Assembly (NCBI RefSeq): GCF_018882465.1 | Contig: NZ_JACVOK010000002.1 | Location: 682,001 to 746,000 of the forward strand | Direction of reading: 5' to 3' | DNA from: Polynucleobacter sp. 73C-SIWE | GTDB lineage: Bacteria; Pseudomonadota; Gammaproteobacteria; Burkholderiales; Burkholderiaceae | DNA length: 64,000 nt | Part shown: piece by piece, positions 1-8,149 of the stretch | How the letters are laid out: each line of letters begins with the position of its first letter | Numbering within the stretch: position 1 is the first letter of the stretch | Notes under the pieces: model-generated | The model's input: only the letters and a program-made list of their open reading frames with translations | Database searches by the model: none | What the model was told of the DNA's origin: nothing | Made by a program: the position numbers and the translations under genes

Positions 1-2168
1 TTACCAGTTGCACGATAGAACGCATTGAGTACTGCTGGCGCTGCAACTGCAATTGTTGGTTCACCAACGCCACCCCAGTCCTTGCCACCACCTTGGATGA
101 CAATGGTTTCAACAGGCGGCATTTGATATAAACGAATAGAGCCAAAGGTATCAAAGTTCTTTTGTACAACCGCACCTTTTTCGATGGTGATCTCTTCTTC
201 GAATAGGGCTGAAAGGCCATAGACAAATGAACCAGACACCTGACGTGCAACTTGAGCTGGATTAACCACAAAACCTGGGTCTGTAGCAGCCACGATGCGA
301 TGAATCTTCACTTCATTACCATTTTTTACAGAGAGTTCACAAGCAGCGGCAACATAGCTACCAAACGATCTCATTTGTGCAAGGCCACGGAATACACCTG
401 GTGCAGCCGGCTTAGTCCAGCCAATACCATCGGCAACAGCATTTAATACTGCGATCGCACGTGGGTAGTTCTGCATATGCTTACGACGGAACTCTACTGC
501 ATCCATACCGGTTGCTTCTGCCATTTCATCCATGAAGGTTTCGATAAAGATCGCATTCTGATTCACGTTCACGCCACGCCAGAATCCTGGTGGGACATGG
601 GTATTACGCATCGCGTGATCAATATGGAGATTTGGGAAGCTATAGGTAATGCCATGCTCGCCAATTTGGTCTAGACCTTGGTATACAACAGGGTCCTTAC
701 CTTTATTGGTTGCAACAACGGCTGGGCGTACTGCTGACAAAATAGACTGGCCAGACAAGCGCATATTGAGGCCTGTCACGTTCTTTTTATCATCGATAGC
801 GGCAGTCATCTTGCACATCATGACCGGATGGTAACGACCTTGCGTCATATCCTCTTCACGAGTCCAGATCAACTTCACCGGGGTACCGGGCATCTGCTTA
901 GCGATATTCACCGCCTGAGTGGTGTAGTCCTGAAAGGCACCACGACGACCAAAGCCACCACCGAGGTTGACTTTATAGACATTACATTTATCTGCAGGCA
1001 AACCTGAGGCAGCAATCACAGCGGCTAGTGATGCTTCACCGTCTTGTGTTGGCACCCATGCCTCACAAGAATCAGCTGTCCACTTTGCAGTGGCAGTTTG
1101 CGGCTCTAAGGTAGCGTGATTTAAGAATGGATAGAAGTAAGTGGCTTCAATCTTTTTAGATGCGCTAGAGAGTGCTGCATTGACATCGCCGTTAGTATTA
1201 CCTACAAATGTATCGCTAGCATTCAAGCCCTCTTCTAGCATCTTCTTAATGGAAGCACTAGACACATTCTCATTCGGACTGCTTTCCCAAACGATATTCA
1301 CTTGATCCAATGCAGTCTTGGCTTGCCAGAAAGTATCGGCTATTACTGCAACTGCAGTATCGCCAACCTGAACTACCTTTCTAACGCCCTTCATGCTTTG
1401 GGCTTTAGCAGCGTCATAGCTCTTTACTTTGCTACCAAACACAGGTGACTCTTTAATGGTTGCAGTCAACATGCCGGGCAACTTCAAATCAATGGCGTAA
1501 ATTTGCTTACCAGTGACCTTGTCGGCCGTTCCGTCAATACGATTGACAGACTTACCAATCAACTTCCACTCTTTTGGATCCTTGAGTGGAACTTCCTTTG
1601 GAACTTCTAATTGAGAGGCAGCAACAGACACCTTACCAAAGGTAGTTTTGCGACCAGATGGTGTGTGGGTGATCACGCTATTCTTTGCTACACATTCAGA
1701 AGCTGGCACATTCCATTGGTTTGCTGCTGCTTGAACCAACATGATGCGTGCTGCTGCACCGCCTTTACGAACATATTGCTCTGAAGTACGAATACCACGG
1801 CTACCACCAGTAGAGTAGCTACCCCAAACTTTATTACGCTTGAGATTTTCGGCAGGAGATGGATAGTCATAAGAAACTTTTTTCCAATCACATTCCAACT
1901 CTTCAGCAACCATTTGAGCTAAACCAGTAATCGTGCCTTGGCCCATTTCTGAGCGAACGATACGCACAACCACATCATCGTTTGGCTTAACTACTACCCA
2001 CACACCAATTTCTGGCGATGCGAGTGGTGTCATTGCTGTAGTACCAGTACCCATAGCAGCATGGGCCTCAGACATGAGTGAAAAATCAAAGCCAATTGCT
2101 AAACCAGTAGCAATTGCGCTAGAGCCAACAATAAAGTGGCGGCGGGAAGTATTAGTATTGGTAGTCAT
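1..2168 (-). CDS. Molybdopterin-binding subunit of a xanthine dehydrogenase/isoquinoline oxidoreductase family enzyme (3' end outside window)
   Basis: Large catalytic subunit of a periplasmic molybdenum hydroxylase of the IorB type, which hydroxylates aldehydes or N-heterocycles. I translated it from the ATG at 2168. The N-terminus has a twin-arginine signal (TSRRHFIVGSSA) ending near an AxA site (SEAHA). The glycine-rich Moco motif NLGGGFGRRGAFQDY lies mid-protein, and GGVGEPTIAVAAPAV near the visible end contains the family's active-site Glu. The reading frame is open through base 1, so the last residues and stop lie outside the window. It starts 10 bases after the stop of the [2Fe-2S] subunit, so the two form an operon. 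Substrate cannot be told from sequence; a cytochrome subunit may lie beyond the edge. Confidence 0.9.
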   Translation of the reverse strand, partial: MTTNTNTSRRHFIVGSSAIATGLAIGFDFSLMSEAHAAMGTGTTAMTPLASPEIGVWVVVKPNDDVVVRIVRSEMGQGTITGLAQMVAEELECDWKKVSYDYPSPAENLKRNKVWGSYSTGGSRGIRTSEQYVRKGGAAARIMLVQAAANQWNVPASECVAKNSVITHTPSGRKTTFGKVSVAASQLEVPKEVPLKDPKEWKLIGKSVNRIDGTADKVTGKQIYAIDLKLPGMLTATIKESPVFGSKVKSYDAAKAQSMKGVRKVVQVGDTAVAVIADTFWQAKTALDQVNIVWESSPNENVSSASIKKMLEEGLNASDTFVGNTNGDVNAALSSASKKIEATYFYPFLNHATLEPQTATAKWTADSCEAWVPTQDGEASLAAVIAASGLPADKCNVYKVNLGGGFGRRGAFQDYTTQAVNIAKQMPGTPVKLIWTREEDMTQGRYHPVMMCKMTAAIDDKKNVTGLNMRLSGQSILSAVRPAVVATNKGKDPVVYQGLDQIGEHGITYSFPNLHIDHAMRNTHVPPGFWRGVNVNQNAIFIETFMDEMAEATGMDAVEFRRKHMQNYPRAIAVLNAVADGIGWTKPAAPGVFRGLAQMRSFGSYVAAACELSVKNGNEVKIHRIVAATDPGFVVNPAQVARQVSGSFVYGLSALFEEEITIEKGAVVQKNFDTFGSIRLYQMPPVETIVIQGGGKDWGGVGEPTIAVAAPAVLNAFYRATG

Positions 2169-2178
2169 CTGATTCCCC

Positions 2179-2628
2179 TTATGCCTTGCTCACAGCATGA
2201 ATCGCTGCGCGCACTTCTTGGAAGGTGCCACAACGGCAGATATTGGTTACTGCTGCGTCAATTTGAGCGTCAGTTGGCTTAGGAGTATTGCGTAATAGTG
2301 CTGTAGTTGCCATCACCATGCCAGATTGGCAGTAGCCGCACTGAGGCACTTGGTTATCAACCCATGCTTTTTGTACTTTAGATAGCTGGCCGTTCTTTTC
2401 GAGACTTTCAATAGTCTCAATTTTTTTACCTACAGCAGCTGAGACTGGCAAAGAGCAACTACGAATCGCTTGACCATCAAACAGGACGGTACATGCACCG
2501 CATACGCCAACTCCGCAACCATATTTAGTACCGGTCAAACCAACCTGCTCACGAATCACCCACAGCAATGGGGTATCTGGATCCACATCCACCTTATATT
2601 TTTTGCCATTGACATTTAACTCTGCCAT
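2179..2628 (-). CDS. [2Fe-2S] subunit of the same molybdenum hydroxylase (IorA/CoxS-like)
   Basis: Small electron-transfer subunit of 149 residues, the usual length for the family. The N-terminal half is a plant-type ferredoxin domain with its cysteines in GCGVGVCGACTV plus a later SC. The C-terminal helical domain carries the second cluster ligands in CGYCQSGM and NICRCGTF. It passes electrons from the Mo centre of the neighbouring large subunit. The start is well supported by AGGAG eight bases upstream of the ATG. It is the first gene of the operon; the promoter should lie in 2629-2773, shared with the divergent lrgAB pair. No signal peptide is visible, which fits co-export with the Tat-tagged partner. 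Confidence 0.92.
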   Translation of the reverse strand: MAELNVNGKKYKVDVDPDTPLLWVIREQVGLTGTKYGCGVGVCGACTVLFDGQAIRSCSLPVSAAVGKKIETIESLEKNGQLSKVQKAWVDNQVPQCGYCQSGMVMATTALLRNTPKPTDAQIDAAVTNICRCGTFQEVRAAIHAVSKA

Positions 2629-2727
2629 GAGTGTTCTCCTATTGATTTTTTAATATCGGGGCACCTTCTCTCGAAATATCCCTCTTTTTTATACCCTACT
2701 TTTGTTGTGACTATATTAAACAAGAAT

Positions 2728-2754
2728 GAATTTATTGCTATGCAACATAAATTC
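2728..2754. promoter_or_regulatory. Inverted repeat upstream of lrgA, possible operator
   Basis: A perfect 8-bp inverted repeat, GAATTTAT and ATAAATTC, is separated by 11 bases and ends 20 bases before the lrgA-like start codon, in the divergent gap with the molybdenum hydroxylase operon. It could be an operator, or a hairpin in the mRNA leader. No regulator gene is adjacent. Confidence 0.35.
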
Positions 2755-2773
2755 AGCCCTGTAAGATCAACCC

Positions 2774-3121
2774 ATGATCTCCGGCCTTGTTCAAATACTG
2801 CTCTTCCAAAGCTTGGGTGAGCTAGTTTCTAAATTCTTATTACCCACCTTACCGGGTCCCGTGATTGGCTTGGTTCTTTTGGTTGTATGGCTGGTCCTGC
2901 GCAAAGGAATCAATGCTGAACTAGCAATGGTTGCAGACGGCTTTAGTCAATACTTAGGCTTACTCTTCGTCCCTGCTGCCGTTGGTGTGGTGCTCTTTCT
3001 GCCGCAATTACAAGCAAATGCTCTGGCAATCATGAGCACTCTTGTAGGAAGCGTCATCTTGACTATTGGGTCGAGTGCTTTGGTAGTTCGCTTTTTAAGC
3101 AGGAAAGATGCTCATGAGTGA
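2774..3121 (+). CDS. lrgA: CidA/LrgA family holin-like membrane protein
   Basis: Small inner-membrane protein of 115 residues with about four hydrophobic segments. The family hallmark near the N-terminus is visible as PTLPGPVIGLVLL. CidA/LrgA proteins partner with CidB/LrgB proteins; roles proposed for the family include holin/antiholin control of autolysis and pyruvate or glycolate-type transport. The stop overlaps the start region of the next gene, so translation is probably coupled. Function within the family cannot be decided from sequence. Confidence 0.85.
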   Translation: MISGLVQILLFQSLGELVSKFLLPTLPGPVIGLVLLVVWLVLRKGINAELAMVADGFSQYLGLLFVPAAVGVVLFLPQLQANALAIMSTLVGSVILTIGSSALVVRFLSRKDAHE

Positions 3122-3842
3122 GAAGCACTCTATTGTGGAAATTTGGGTTTACCTATCGGGTAGTCCACTCTTCGCACTCTTTCTGACCTTGGCAGCCTAT
3201 CAAGTCGGACTTACTATTTATAAGCATGCCAAGCAAAATCCTCTGGCTAATCCTGTAGCCATTGCCATCATTCTGGTTGCTACCATCATTCAGCTCATCG
3301 AGATGCCCTACTCGACCTACTTTGAAGGCGCGCAATTTATCCACTTCTTATTGGGTTCAGCAACGGTTTCCTTGGCTATTCCGATTTACCGAGGGCTGGC
3401 TAGCCTAAAGGGTCGCTCCATACCACTGATTGTTTCATTAGTTACCGGTGGCTTGGTTTCTATAGTGAGCGGGGTTGGCATTGCTAACCTGCTGGGTGCC
3501 GACTCCAGTATCACGGGGGCGATGTACCCTAAATCGGTTACGGCACCAATTGCCATGGGTATTGCAGAACGTATTGGGGTATCACCAACACTTACTGCTA
3601 TCTTTGCTGTCAGCACCGGCATTCTGGGGGCGATCTTGGCACCCTTTGTTTTAAATGCGCTAGGTATGAAAGCGTGGTGGCAAAGAGGCTTTGCAATTGG
3701 GATAGGTGCCCATGGTATAGGCACCTCAAGAGCATTTAGCATTCATCCTGAAGCAGGAACTTATGCAAGCTTAGCCATGGGTATGAATGGTGTGATCAGC
3801 GCTGTCGCTATACCAGTAATCTATCACTTATTTAATCAGTAA
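3114..3842 (+). CDS. lrgB: LrgB/CidB family membrane protein
   Basis: Polytopic inner-membrane protein, about 242 residues, with the LrgB signature region (GADSSITGAMYPKSVTAPIAMGIAERIG), where family members are most conserved, and a typical C-terminal GAHGIGTSRA motif. I prefer the ATG at 3114 because AGGAA (3101-3105) sits eight bases before it; the ATG at 3108 is only two bases from that site. The gene overlaps lrgA by eight bases, a normal arrangement for this pair. It ends immediately next to the convergent aminotransferase, with no intergenic bases. Confidence 0.88.
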   Translation: MSEKHSIVEIWVYLSGSPLFALFLTLAAYQVGLTIYKHAKQNPLANPVAIAIILVATIIQLIEMPYSTYFEGAQFIHFLLGSATVSLAIPIYRGLASLKGRSIPLIVSLVTGGLVSIVSGVGIANLLGADSSITGAMYPKSVTAPIAMGIAERIGVSPTLTAIFAVSTGILGAILAPFVLNALGMKAWWQRGFAIGIGAHGIGTSRAFSIHPEAGTYASLAMGMNGVISAVAIPVIYHLFNQ

Positions 3843-5183
3843 TTAATTCACTTTCATCGCAGCATCCACTGCATCACCCAGTACGCTACACAAGAACTCT
3901 ACTTCTTCCGGTTTAGAAATAAATGGTGGGCCTACTGCAATACAGTCACCTGCTACACGCACCAGAGCTCCGCGTTCAATGCAAGCTTCTAGAACCTTCA
4001 ATGCACGCAGTCCGGGTTTTCCTGGTACCGGCTCAAGATCAATTGCGCCAGATAAACCAAAGTTACGAATATCCAATATTCCAGACTTACCTTTTAAGGC
4101 ATGCAGGCCATTTTCTAAAACGGGCTCTAATGCTCTAGCGCGATTGACTACATCATCTGACTCAAAAATATCTAACACTGCATGGGCGGCCGCTGTTGGT
4201 ATTGGGTGTCCTGAATAAGTGTAGCCATGAAAGAATTCAATCGCCTGCTCTTGCCCGCCATTACCAATAATGCTGTCATAGATATCACCGCGCACTAGTA
4301 CACCACCCATCGGAATCACGCCATTCGTGATCCCTTTAGCAAAGGTAATCATGTCAGGCGTCACACCAAAACGATCAGCACCAAAGTTAGCGCCCAAGCG
4401 ACCAAAGCCGGTGATGACCTCATCAAAAATCAGCAGAATGCCGTGCTTGGTACAGATCTCGCGAATCTTTTGTAAGTAACCCTCTGGTGGAACGATCACT
4501 CCGGTTGAACCTTGCACCGGCTCAAGAATGACTGCGGCAATCGTATTGGCATCATGTAATGCAACGATCTTTTCTAATTCATCAGCAAGATGAGCGCCCC
4601 AAGTCGGCTGCCCTTTAGAAAAAGCCATTTGAGAAAGATTTAATGTGTGCGGCAAATGATCTACGCCAGGGATCATGAGACTAGTAAACATTTTGCGATT
4701 AGCAACCATGCCGCCCACCGAGATGCCGCCCATCCCTACCCCGTGATAGGCACGCTCTCGACCGATCATACGAACACGAGAAGCATTTCCCATCACGCGG
4801 TGATATCCAATCGCAATTTTGAGCGCAGTATCTACCGCTTCAGAGCCTGAGTTAGTAAAAAATACTTTATCTAAACCCTTAGGTGCCATCTTAGCAATAC
4901 GGCTTGCAAGACTGAAAGTAGCTTCACTTGCCATCTGAAAAGCTGGGCAATAGTCCATGGTTTCATATTGTTTGCTGATAGCTGCACCAATCCGTGGATC
5001 GGCATGCCCTAAAGGCGAGCACCAAAGCCCAGAAAGGCCATCAAACAGCTTACGTCCATGATCGTCATAGTAGTAAGCTCCTTTAGCAGATTGCATCACT
5101 TTAGGATTCTGATGAAAGTAGCGATTGGGGGTAAATGGCAACCAATAGGCTGACATATCAACTGTCTTTGAAGGGCTGTTCAT
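3843..5183 (-). CDS. Class III aminotransferase, omega-amino acid/beta-alanine:pyruvate type
   Basis: PLP-dependent transaminase of 446 residues that probably moves an amino group from an omega-amino acid or amine to pyruvate. Family features seen in order: GLWCSPLGHADPRI near the N-terminus, the cofactor-binding TNSGSEAVDTALK, the RERAYHGVG motif, the Asp of IFDEVITGFGR and the Schiff-base Lys in TFAKGITNG. These match beta-alanine:pyruvate transaminases better than acetylornithine or GABA enzymes. It is divergent from the NTF2/FAD oxidoreductase/Bug/GGT genes, which suggests a shared theme of amine or gamma-glutamyl amine breakdown. The exact substrate is inference. Confidence 0.9.
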   Translation of the reverse strand: MNSPSKTVDMSAYWLPFTPNRYFHQNPKVMQSAKGAYYYDDHGRKLFDGLSGLWCSPLGHADPRIGAAISKQYETMDYCPAFQMASEATFSLASRIAKMAPKGLDKVFFTNSGSEAVDTALKIAIGYHRVMGNASRVRMIGRERAYHGVGMGGISVGGMVANRKMFTSLMIPGVDHLPHTLNLSQMAFSKGQPTWGAHLADELEKIVALHDANTIAAVILEPVQGSTGVIVPPEGYLQKIREICTKHGILLIFDEVITGFGRLGANFGADRFGVTPDMITFAKGITNGVIPMGGVLVRGDIYDSIIGNGGQEQAIEFFHGYTYSGHPIPTAAAHAVLDIFESDDVVNRARALEPVLENGLHALKGKSGILDIRNFGLSGAIDLEPVPGKPGLRALKVLEACIERGALVRVAGDCIAVGPPFISKPEEVEFLCSVLGDAVDAAMKVN

Positions 5184-5206
5184 GCTTGTCTCGTATGTGT
5201 TTAATA

Positions 5207-5231
5207 GAATTATTCGATACTATAGTAATTC
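5207..5231. promoter_or_regulatory. Palindromic element in the divergent promoter region
   Basis: The 94-base gap between the aminotransferase and the NTF2-like gene contains GAATTA and TAATTC as an inverted repeat (5207-5212, 5226-5231) enclosing the perfect 10-bp palindrome TACTATAGTA (5218-5227). The location suits an operator controlling both directions. No regulator is encoded nearby, so the binding protein is unknown. Confidence 0.3.
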
Positions 5232-5277
5232 AATAGCTTTTCATTGATCACCCTCATGAATTTAACCAACTATCCCT

Positions 5278-5679
5278 ATGCCAAGCTCTAATGACTCCAT
5301 TACGGTTGAGACCCTAGCGGCATTCAGCGCCGCCTGGAACCGCCACGATATCGACTCCCTCATGAGCTTTATGAGCGATGACTGCATATTTCAGACCGCA
5401 GCTGGTCCAGATGCTTGCGGCACGTGCCATGTTGGCATAGCGGCTGTAAGGGCGGCCTTTGAAAGTGCCTGGTTGAACTTTCCCGATGCCCAATGGATTC
5501 ATGATCAACATTTTGTCCACGAAGACTTTGGAGTGTCTCAATGGACCTTCACCGGAACAGCTGCTGACGGGACTCGGGTTGAGGCTGATGGTGTCGATGT
5601 CTTCACCTTTAAGGACGGCAAAATTCATTTAAAAAATGTCTTTCGGAAAAATCGCCCGAACTTGCCAGCAGCAAAGTAA
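5278..5679 (+). CDS. NTF2-like/SnoaL-like family protein
   Basis: Small cytoplasmic alpha/beta-cone protein of 133 residues with the usual layout of SnoaL-like proteins: an N-terminal helix ending AWNRHDIDSLMSFMSDDCIF, a middle with GIAAVRAAFESAW, and a C-terminal sheet ending DVFTFKDGKIHLKNVFRKNR. Family members include isomerases, cyclases, dehydratases and simple binding proteins, so no reaction can be given. It lies 26 bases before the FAD oxidoreductase on the same strand and is probably cotranscribed with it. Confidence is high for the fold and low for the role. Confidence 0.8.
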   Translation: MPSSNDSITVETLAAFSAAWNRHDIDSLMSFMSDDCIFQTAAGPDACGTCHVGIAAVRAAFESAWLNFPDAQWIHDQHFVHEDFGVSQWTFTGTAADGTRVEADGVDVFTFKDGKIHLKNVFRKNRPNLPAAK

Positions 5680-5705
5680 GTGGGAATGCTCTAGACTCAA
5701 TCCCC

Positions 5706-7091
5706 ATGAAATACGACCCGCTTTATGACCCCCTCAACTCTCAAAATCCTGGAACGGGTCAAGACTATGCCCCCAGTTATTGGGTTGCTAGTGCCGGGAC
5801 GCCGCCATCAACAGATGGTCCAGTAAGCCAAGATATTGATACCGATGTTGTTGTGATTGGTTCTGGCTCAACCGGTGTTTCTACTGCCCTGTATTTAGCG
5901 CAAGAGCATGGAATCAAAGCGGTCATCTTAGAGGCCAACCAAACTGCTTGGGGTTGCTCCAGTAGGAGTGGCGGTCAGGGCCAAAATGCCAGCGGTCGAT
6001 TGTCGCGCTCTCAATGGATCGAGCGCTGGGGTTTAGAGACTGCCAAAAAACTCGATCGAGAAATTTATACCGGCTTTGAGAACTTCAAAGATCTGGTCAG
6101 TCAAATTGATTGCGATGCTACTGATGGTGGCCATCTTTATATTGCACATCGCCCTGAGAAGATGGCTTATCTTCAGAATGAGGCGCGGGTTCGTAAAGAT
6201 GTATTTGGATATGATCCCCTACTCATGAGCGCCCAAGAACTCAGGGAGCAATATTGTGATGATCATGATGCGGCTGGAGCTCTATTAGAGCGAGAAGGCG
6301 TTGGTATTCACCCACTGAAATTTACTTTTGGTCTTCTGAGAAAAGCCCAGAGCCTTGGAGTCAAAATTTACACTGGCAGTCCTGTGCAGGGATGGGAGAC
6401 GATTAATGGAGTTCATCATATTCAAACTCCCGGCGGCATTGTTCGCGCCAAGCGGATTGCCATCTGCACCGGTGGCTATGGCATGCAGGGCCTCAAGCCC
6501 ATCAAGAATCGCATACTTCCAATTTTATCTAATTCAGTAGTAACTAGACCGCTGACAGAATCAGAGATAGCAGCCTGCAATTTTCGTTCACATACCTTTT
6601 TAACTGATACGCGCACACTGCGTTTTTATTACCGTCTTCTTAAAGACAATCGCCTCCAAATGGGTAGCCGAAGCTCAATCAGTGGCGCCGATGCAAATGC
6701 ACCTGAACATCTCAAGTTGTTAACGGATGGTATTGCTAGAAAGTTTCCACCTTTAGCAGGAATTCAGATTGATTACTCTTGGTGGGGATGGGTAGATGTC
6801 AGTCACGACATGATGCCCCGCATTACACAGCCTGACCCTAAGCAAATGGTATGGCATGCATTAGGCTATGGAGGTAATGGTGTTTCCTTTTCCACCTGGG
6901 CTGGGAAGCGATTAGCAGAACTTATTGCTGGAAGTAAAGCCAATGCAGAAGTTTTTAAGTTACCGATTTATAACTCTCCCCTCGAATTTCCTAATCTATT
7001 TGGTCAGGTACGCTCAGAAGCACTTGCCCCCTTTAGAAGATTGGGGCAAAGTATTCTTTATAAGTGGTATTGGTTTAAAGATGAAAAATAA
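5706..7091 (+). CDS. FAD-dependent oxidoreductase of the DAO family, gamma-glutamylputrescine oxidase-like
   Basis: Flavoprotein of 461 residues. The Rossmann FAD motif is at about residues 47-60 (DVVVIGSGSTGVSTAL) followed by a glutamate-ended strand (AVILEANQTAWGCSSRSGG); GYGGNGVSFSTWAGKRLAELI near the C-terminus completes the FAD site as in PuuB, glycine oxidase and related amine oxidases. It likely oxidises a secondary or primary amine to aldehyde/imine, giving peroxide. A gamma-glutamyltransferase family gene two genes downstream and the omega-transaminase upstream make a gamma-glutamylated amine a reasonable guess. The next gene starts 43 bases downstream. Confidence 0.85.
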   Translation: MKYDPLYDPLNSQNPGTGQDYAPSYWVASAGTPPSTDGPVSQDIDTDVVVIGSGSTGVSTALYLAQEHGIKAVILEANQTAWGCSSRSGGQGQNASGRLSRSQWIERWGLETAKKLDREIYTGFENFKDLVSQIDCDATDGGHLYIAHRPEKMAYLQNEARVRKDVFGYDPLLMSAQELREQYCDDHDAAGALLEREGVGIHPLKFTFGLLRKAQSLGVKIYTGSPVQGWETINGVHHIQTPGGIVRAKRIAICTGGYGMQGLKPIKNRILPILSNSVVTRPLTESEIAACNFRSHTFLTDTRTLRFYYRLLKDNRLQMGSRSSISGADANAPEHLKLLTDGIARKFPPLAGIQIDYSWWGWVDVSHDMMPRITQPDPKQMVWHALGYGGNGVSFSTWAGKRLAELIAGSKANAEVFKLPIYNSPLEFPNLFGQVRSEALAPFRRLGQSILYKWYWFKDEK

Positions 7092-7134
7092 ACATATCCA
7101 ACAAGACTCTAATTTTTTTACTACAAAGGCTCCC

Positions 7135-8115
7135 ATGAATCTCATTCATCGCATCGTTGTCAGCGCCACACTTTCTCTTGGCTTAATGAATGCCAGCATC
7201 GCATCACCAGATACGGATTGGCCAAAAAAACCAATCCAGATGATTCTCTCCTTTCCGGCCGGAGGATCGACTGATGTCTTTGCTCGCAGCATTGCAGTTC
7301 CATTAGGCGAAGCATTAGGTCAGGCAGTAGTCGTTGAAAATAAACCGGGCGCCGGCGGAATGATTGGCATGACTGCCGCAGCCAAAGCAAATCCAGATGG
7401 CTATACCGTTCACTTTAGCGCTTTAACAAATCAGGCAATCGCGCAAGCACTCTTTAACAACCCACCTTTTTCTCTCCAAAAAGATTTTGTCTCCGTCGCT
7501 CTAGTAGGCTCTGTTCCTCATATTCTGGAAGTGAACCCGAGTGTCCCAGCCAAAAATATGACTGAGCTAATTGCCTTTATTAAGTCAAAGAATGGCAACT
7601 TTAATTACGCTTCTCAGGGCAATGGCAGTCTCTCGCACTTAGAATCTGCTTTGTTTATGCAGCGTATTGGTGCTACAGGCACACATATTCCATACAAAGG
7701 TAGCAGCTTTGCCTTGCCTGATTTAATTGCTGGTAATACCTTAATGATGTTTGATAGCTTAACGGCATCTCTGCCACATATTCAAAGTGGCAAACTCAGA
7801 CCGATTGCAATTGCCTCCAGCGAGCGCTCACCCCTGTTACCAAATGTTCCAACACTTGAGCAGGATGGCTTTAAGCAATTCGATGTTGAGAATTTATTTG
7901 CCATTTATGCGCCCAAGGGAACCTCACCTGCTGTAGTTGCTCGCTTGGAAAGAGAGATTCGGAAAATTCTCACGAACCCTGACTTCAAAAGTAAGTTAGC
8001 TAACCAGGGTATTCAAACCCAATTTGCTAACTCAGAAAAACTCACAGAAATCACTGCTGCCGAACACGCCAAGTGGTTAAAGTCTGTGAAAGCAGCCAAT
8101 ATCAAGGTTGACTAA
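7135..8115 (+). CDS. Bug-family (TctC-like) periplasmic binding protein of a tripartite tricarboxylate transporter
   Basis: Secreted solute-binding protein, 326 residues. From the ATG at 7135 it has a clean signal peptide (basic start, then a hydrophobic stretch, cleavage near SIAS). The mature part shows the Bug hallmarks WPKKPIQMILSFPAGGSTDVFAR and ENKPGAGGMIGM that form the carboxylate-binding loops. The reading frame is open much further upstream, into the previous gene, but that extension lacks a signal peptide and overlaps the FAD gene, so I reject it. No TctA/TctB membrane genes are adjacent; orphan Bug genes are common in Burkholderiales. The ligand is unknown. Confidence 0.9.
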   Translation: MNLIHRIVVSATLSLGLMNASIASPDTDWPKKPIQMILSFPAGGSTDVFARSIAVPLGEALGQAVVVENKPGAGGMIGMTAAAKANPDGYTVHFSALTNQAIAQALFNNPPFSLQKDFVSVALVGSVPHILEVNPSVPAKNMTELIAFIKSKNGNFNYASQGNGSLSHLESALFMQRIGATGTHIPYKGSSFALPDLIAGNTLMMFDSLTASLPHIQSGKLRPIAIASSERSPLLPNVPTLEQDGFKQFDVENLFAIYAPKGTSPAVVARLEREIRKILTNPDFKSKLANQGIQTQFANSEKLTEITAAEHAKWLKSVKAANIKVD

Positions 8116-8149
8116 TTAGCTACTGCATTTAACTTCTAGAAAAATATCC

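Noticed and set aside
3386-3742. 118-codon open frame opposite lrgB
   Set aside because: Fully within the lrgB gene, with no ribosome site or recognisable motif.
6925-7134. Long in-frame extension upstream of the first Bug protein
   Set aside because: It overlaps the end of the FAD oxidoreductase gene, has no signal peptide, and the ATG at 7135 gives a normal Bug signal sequence.
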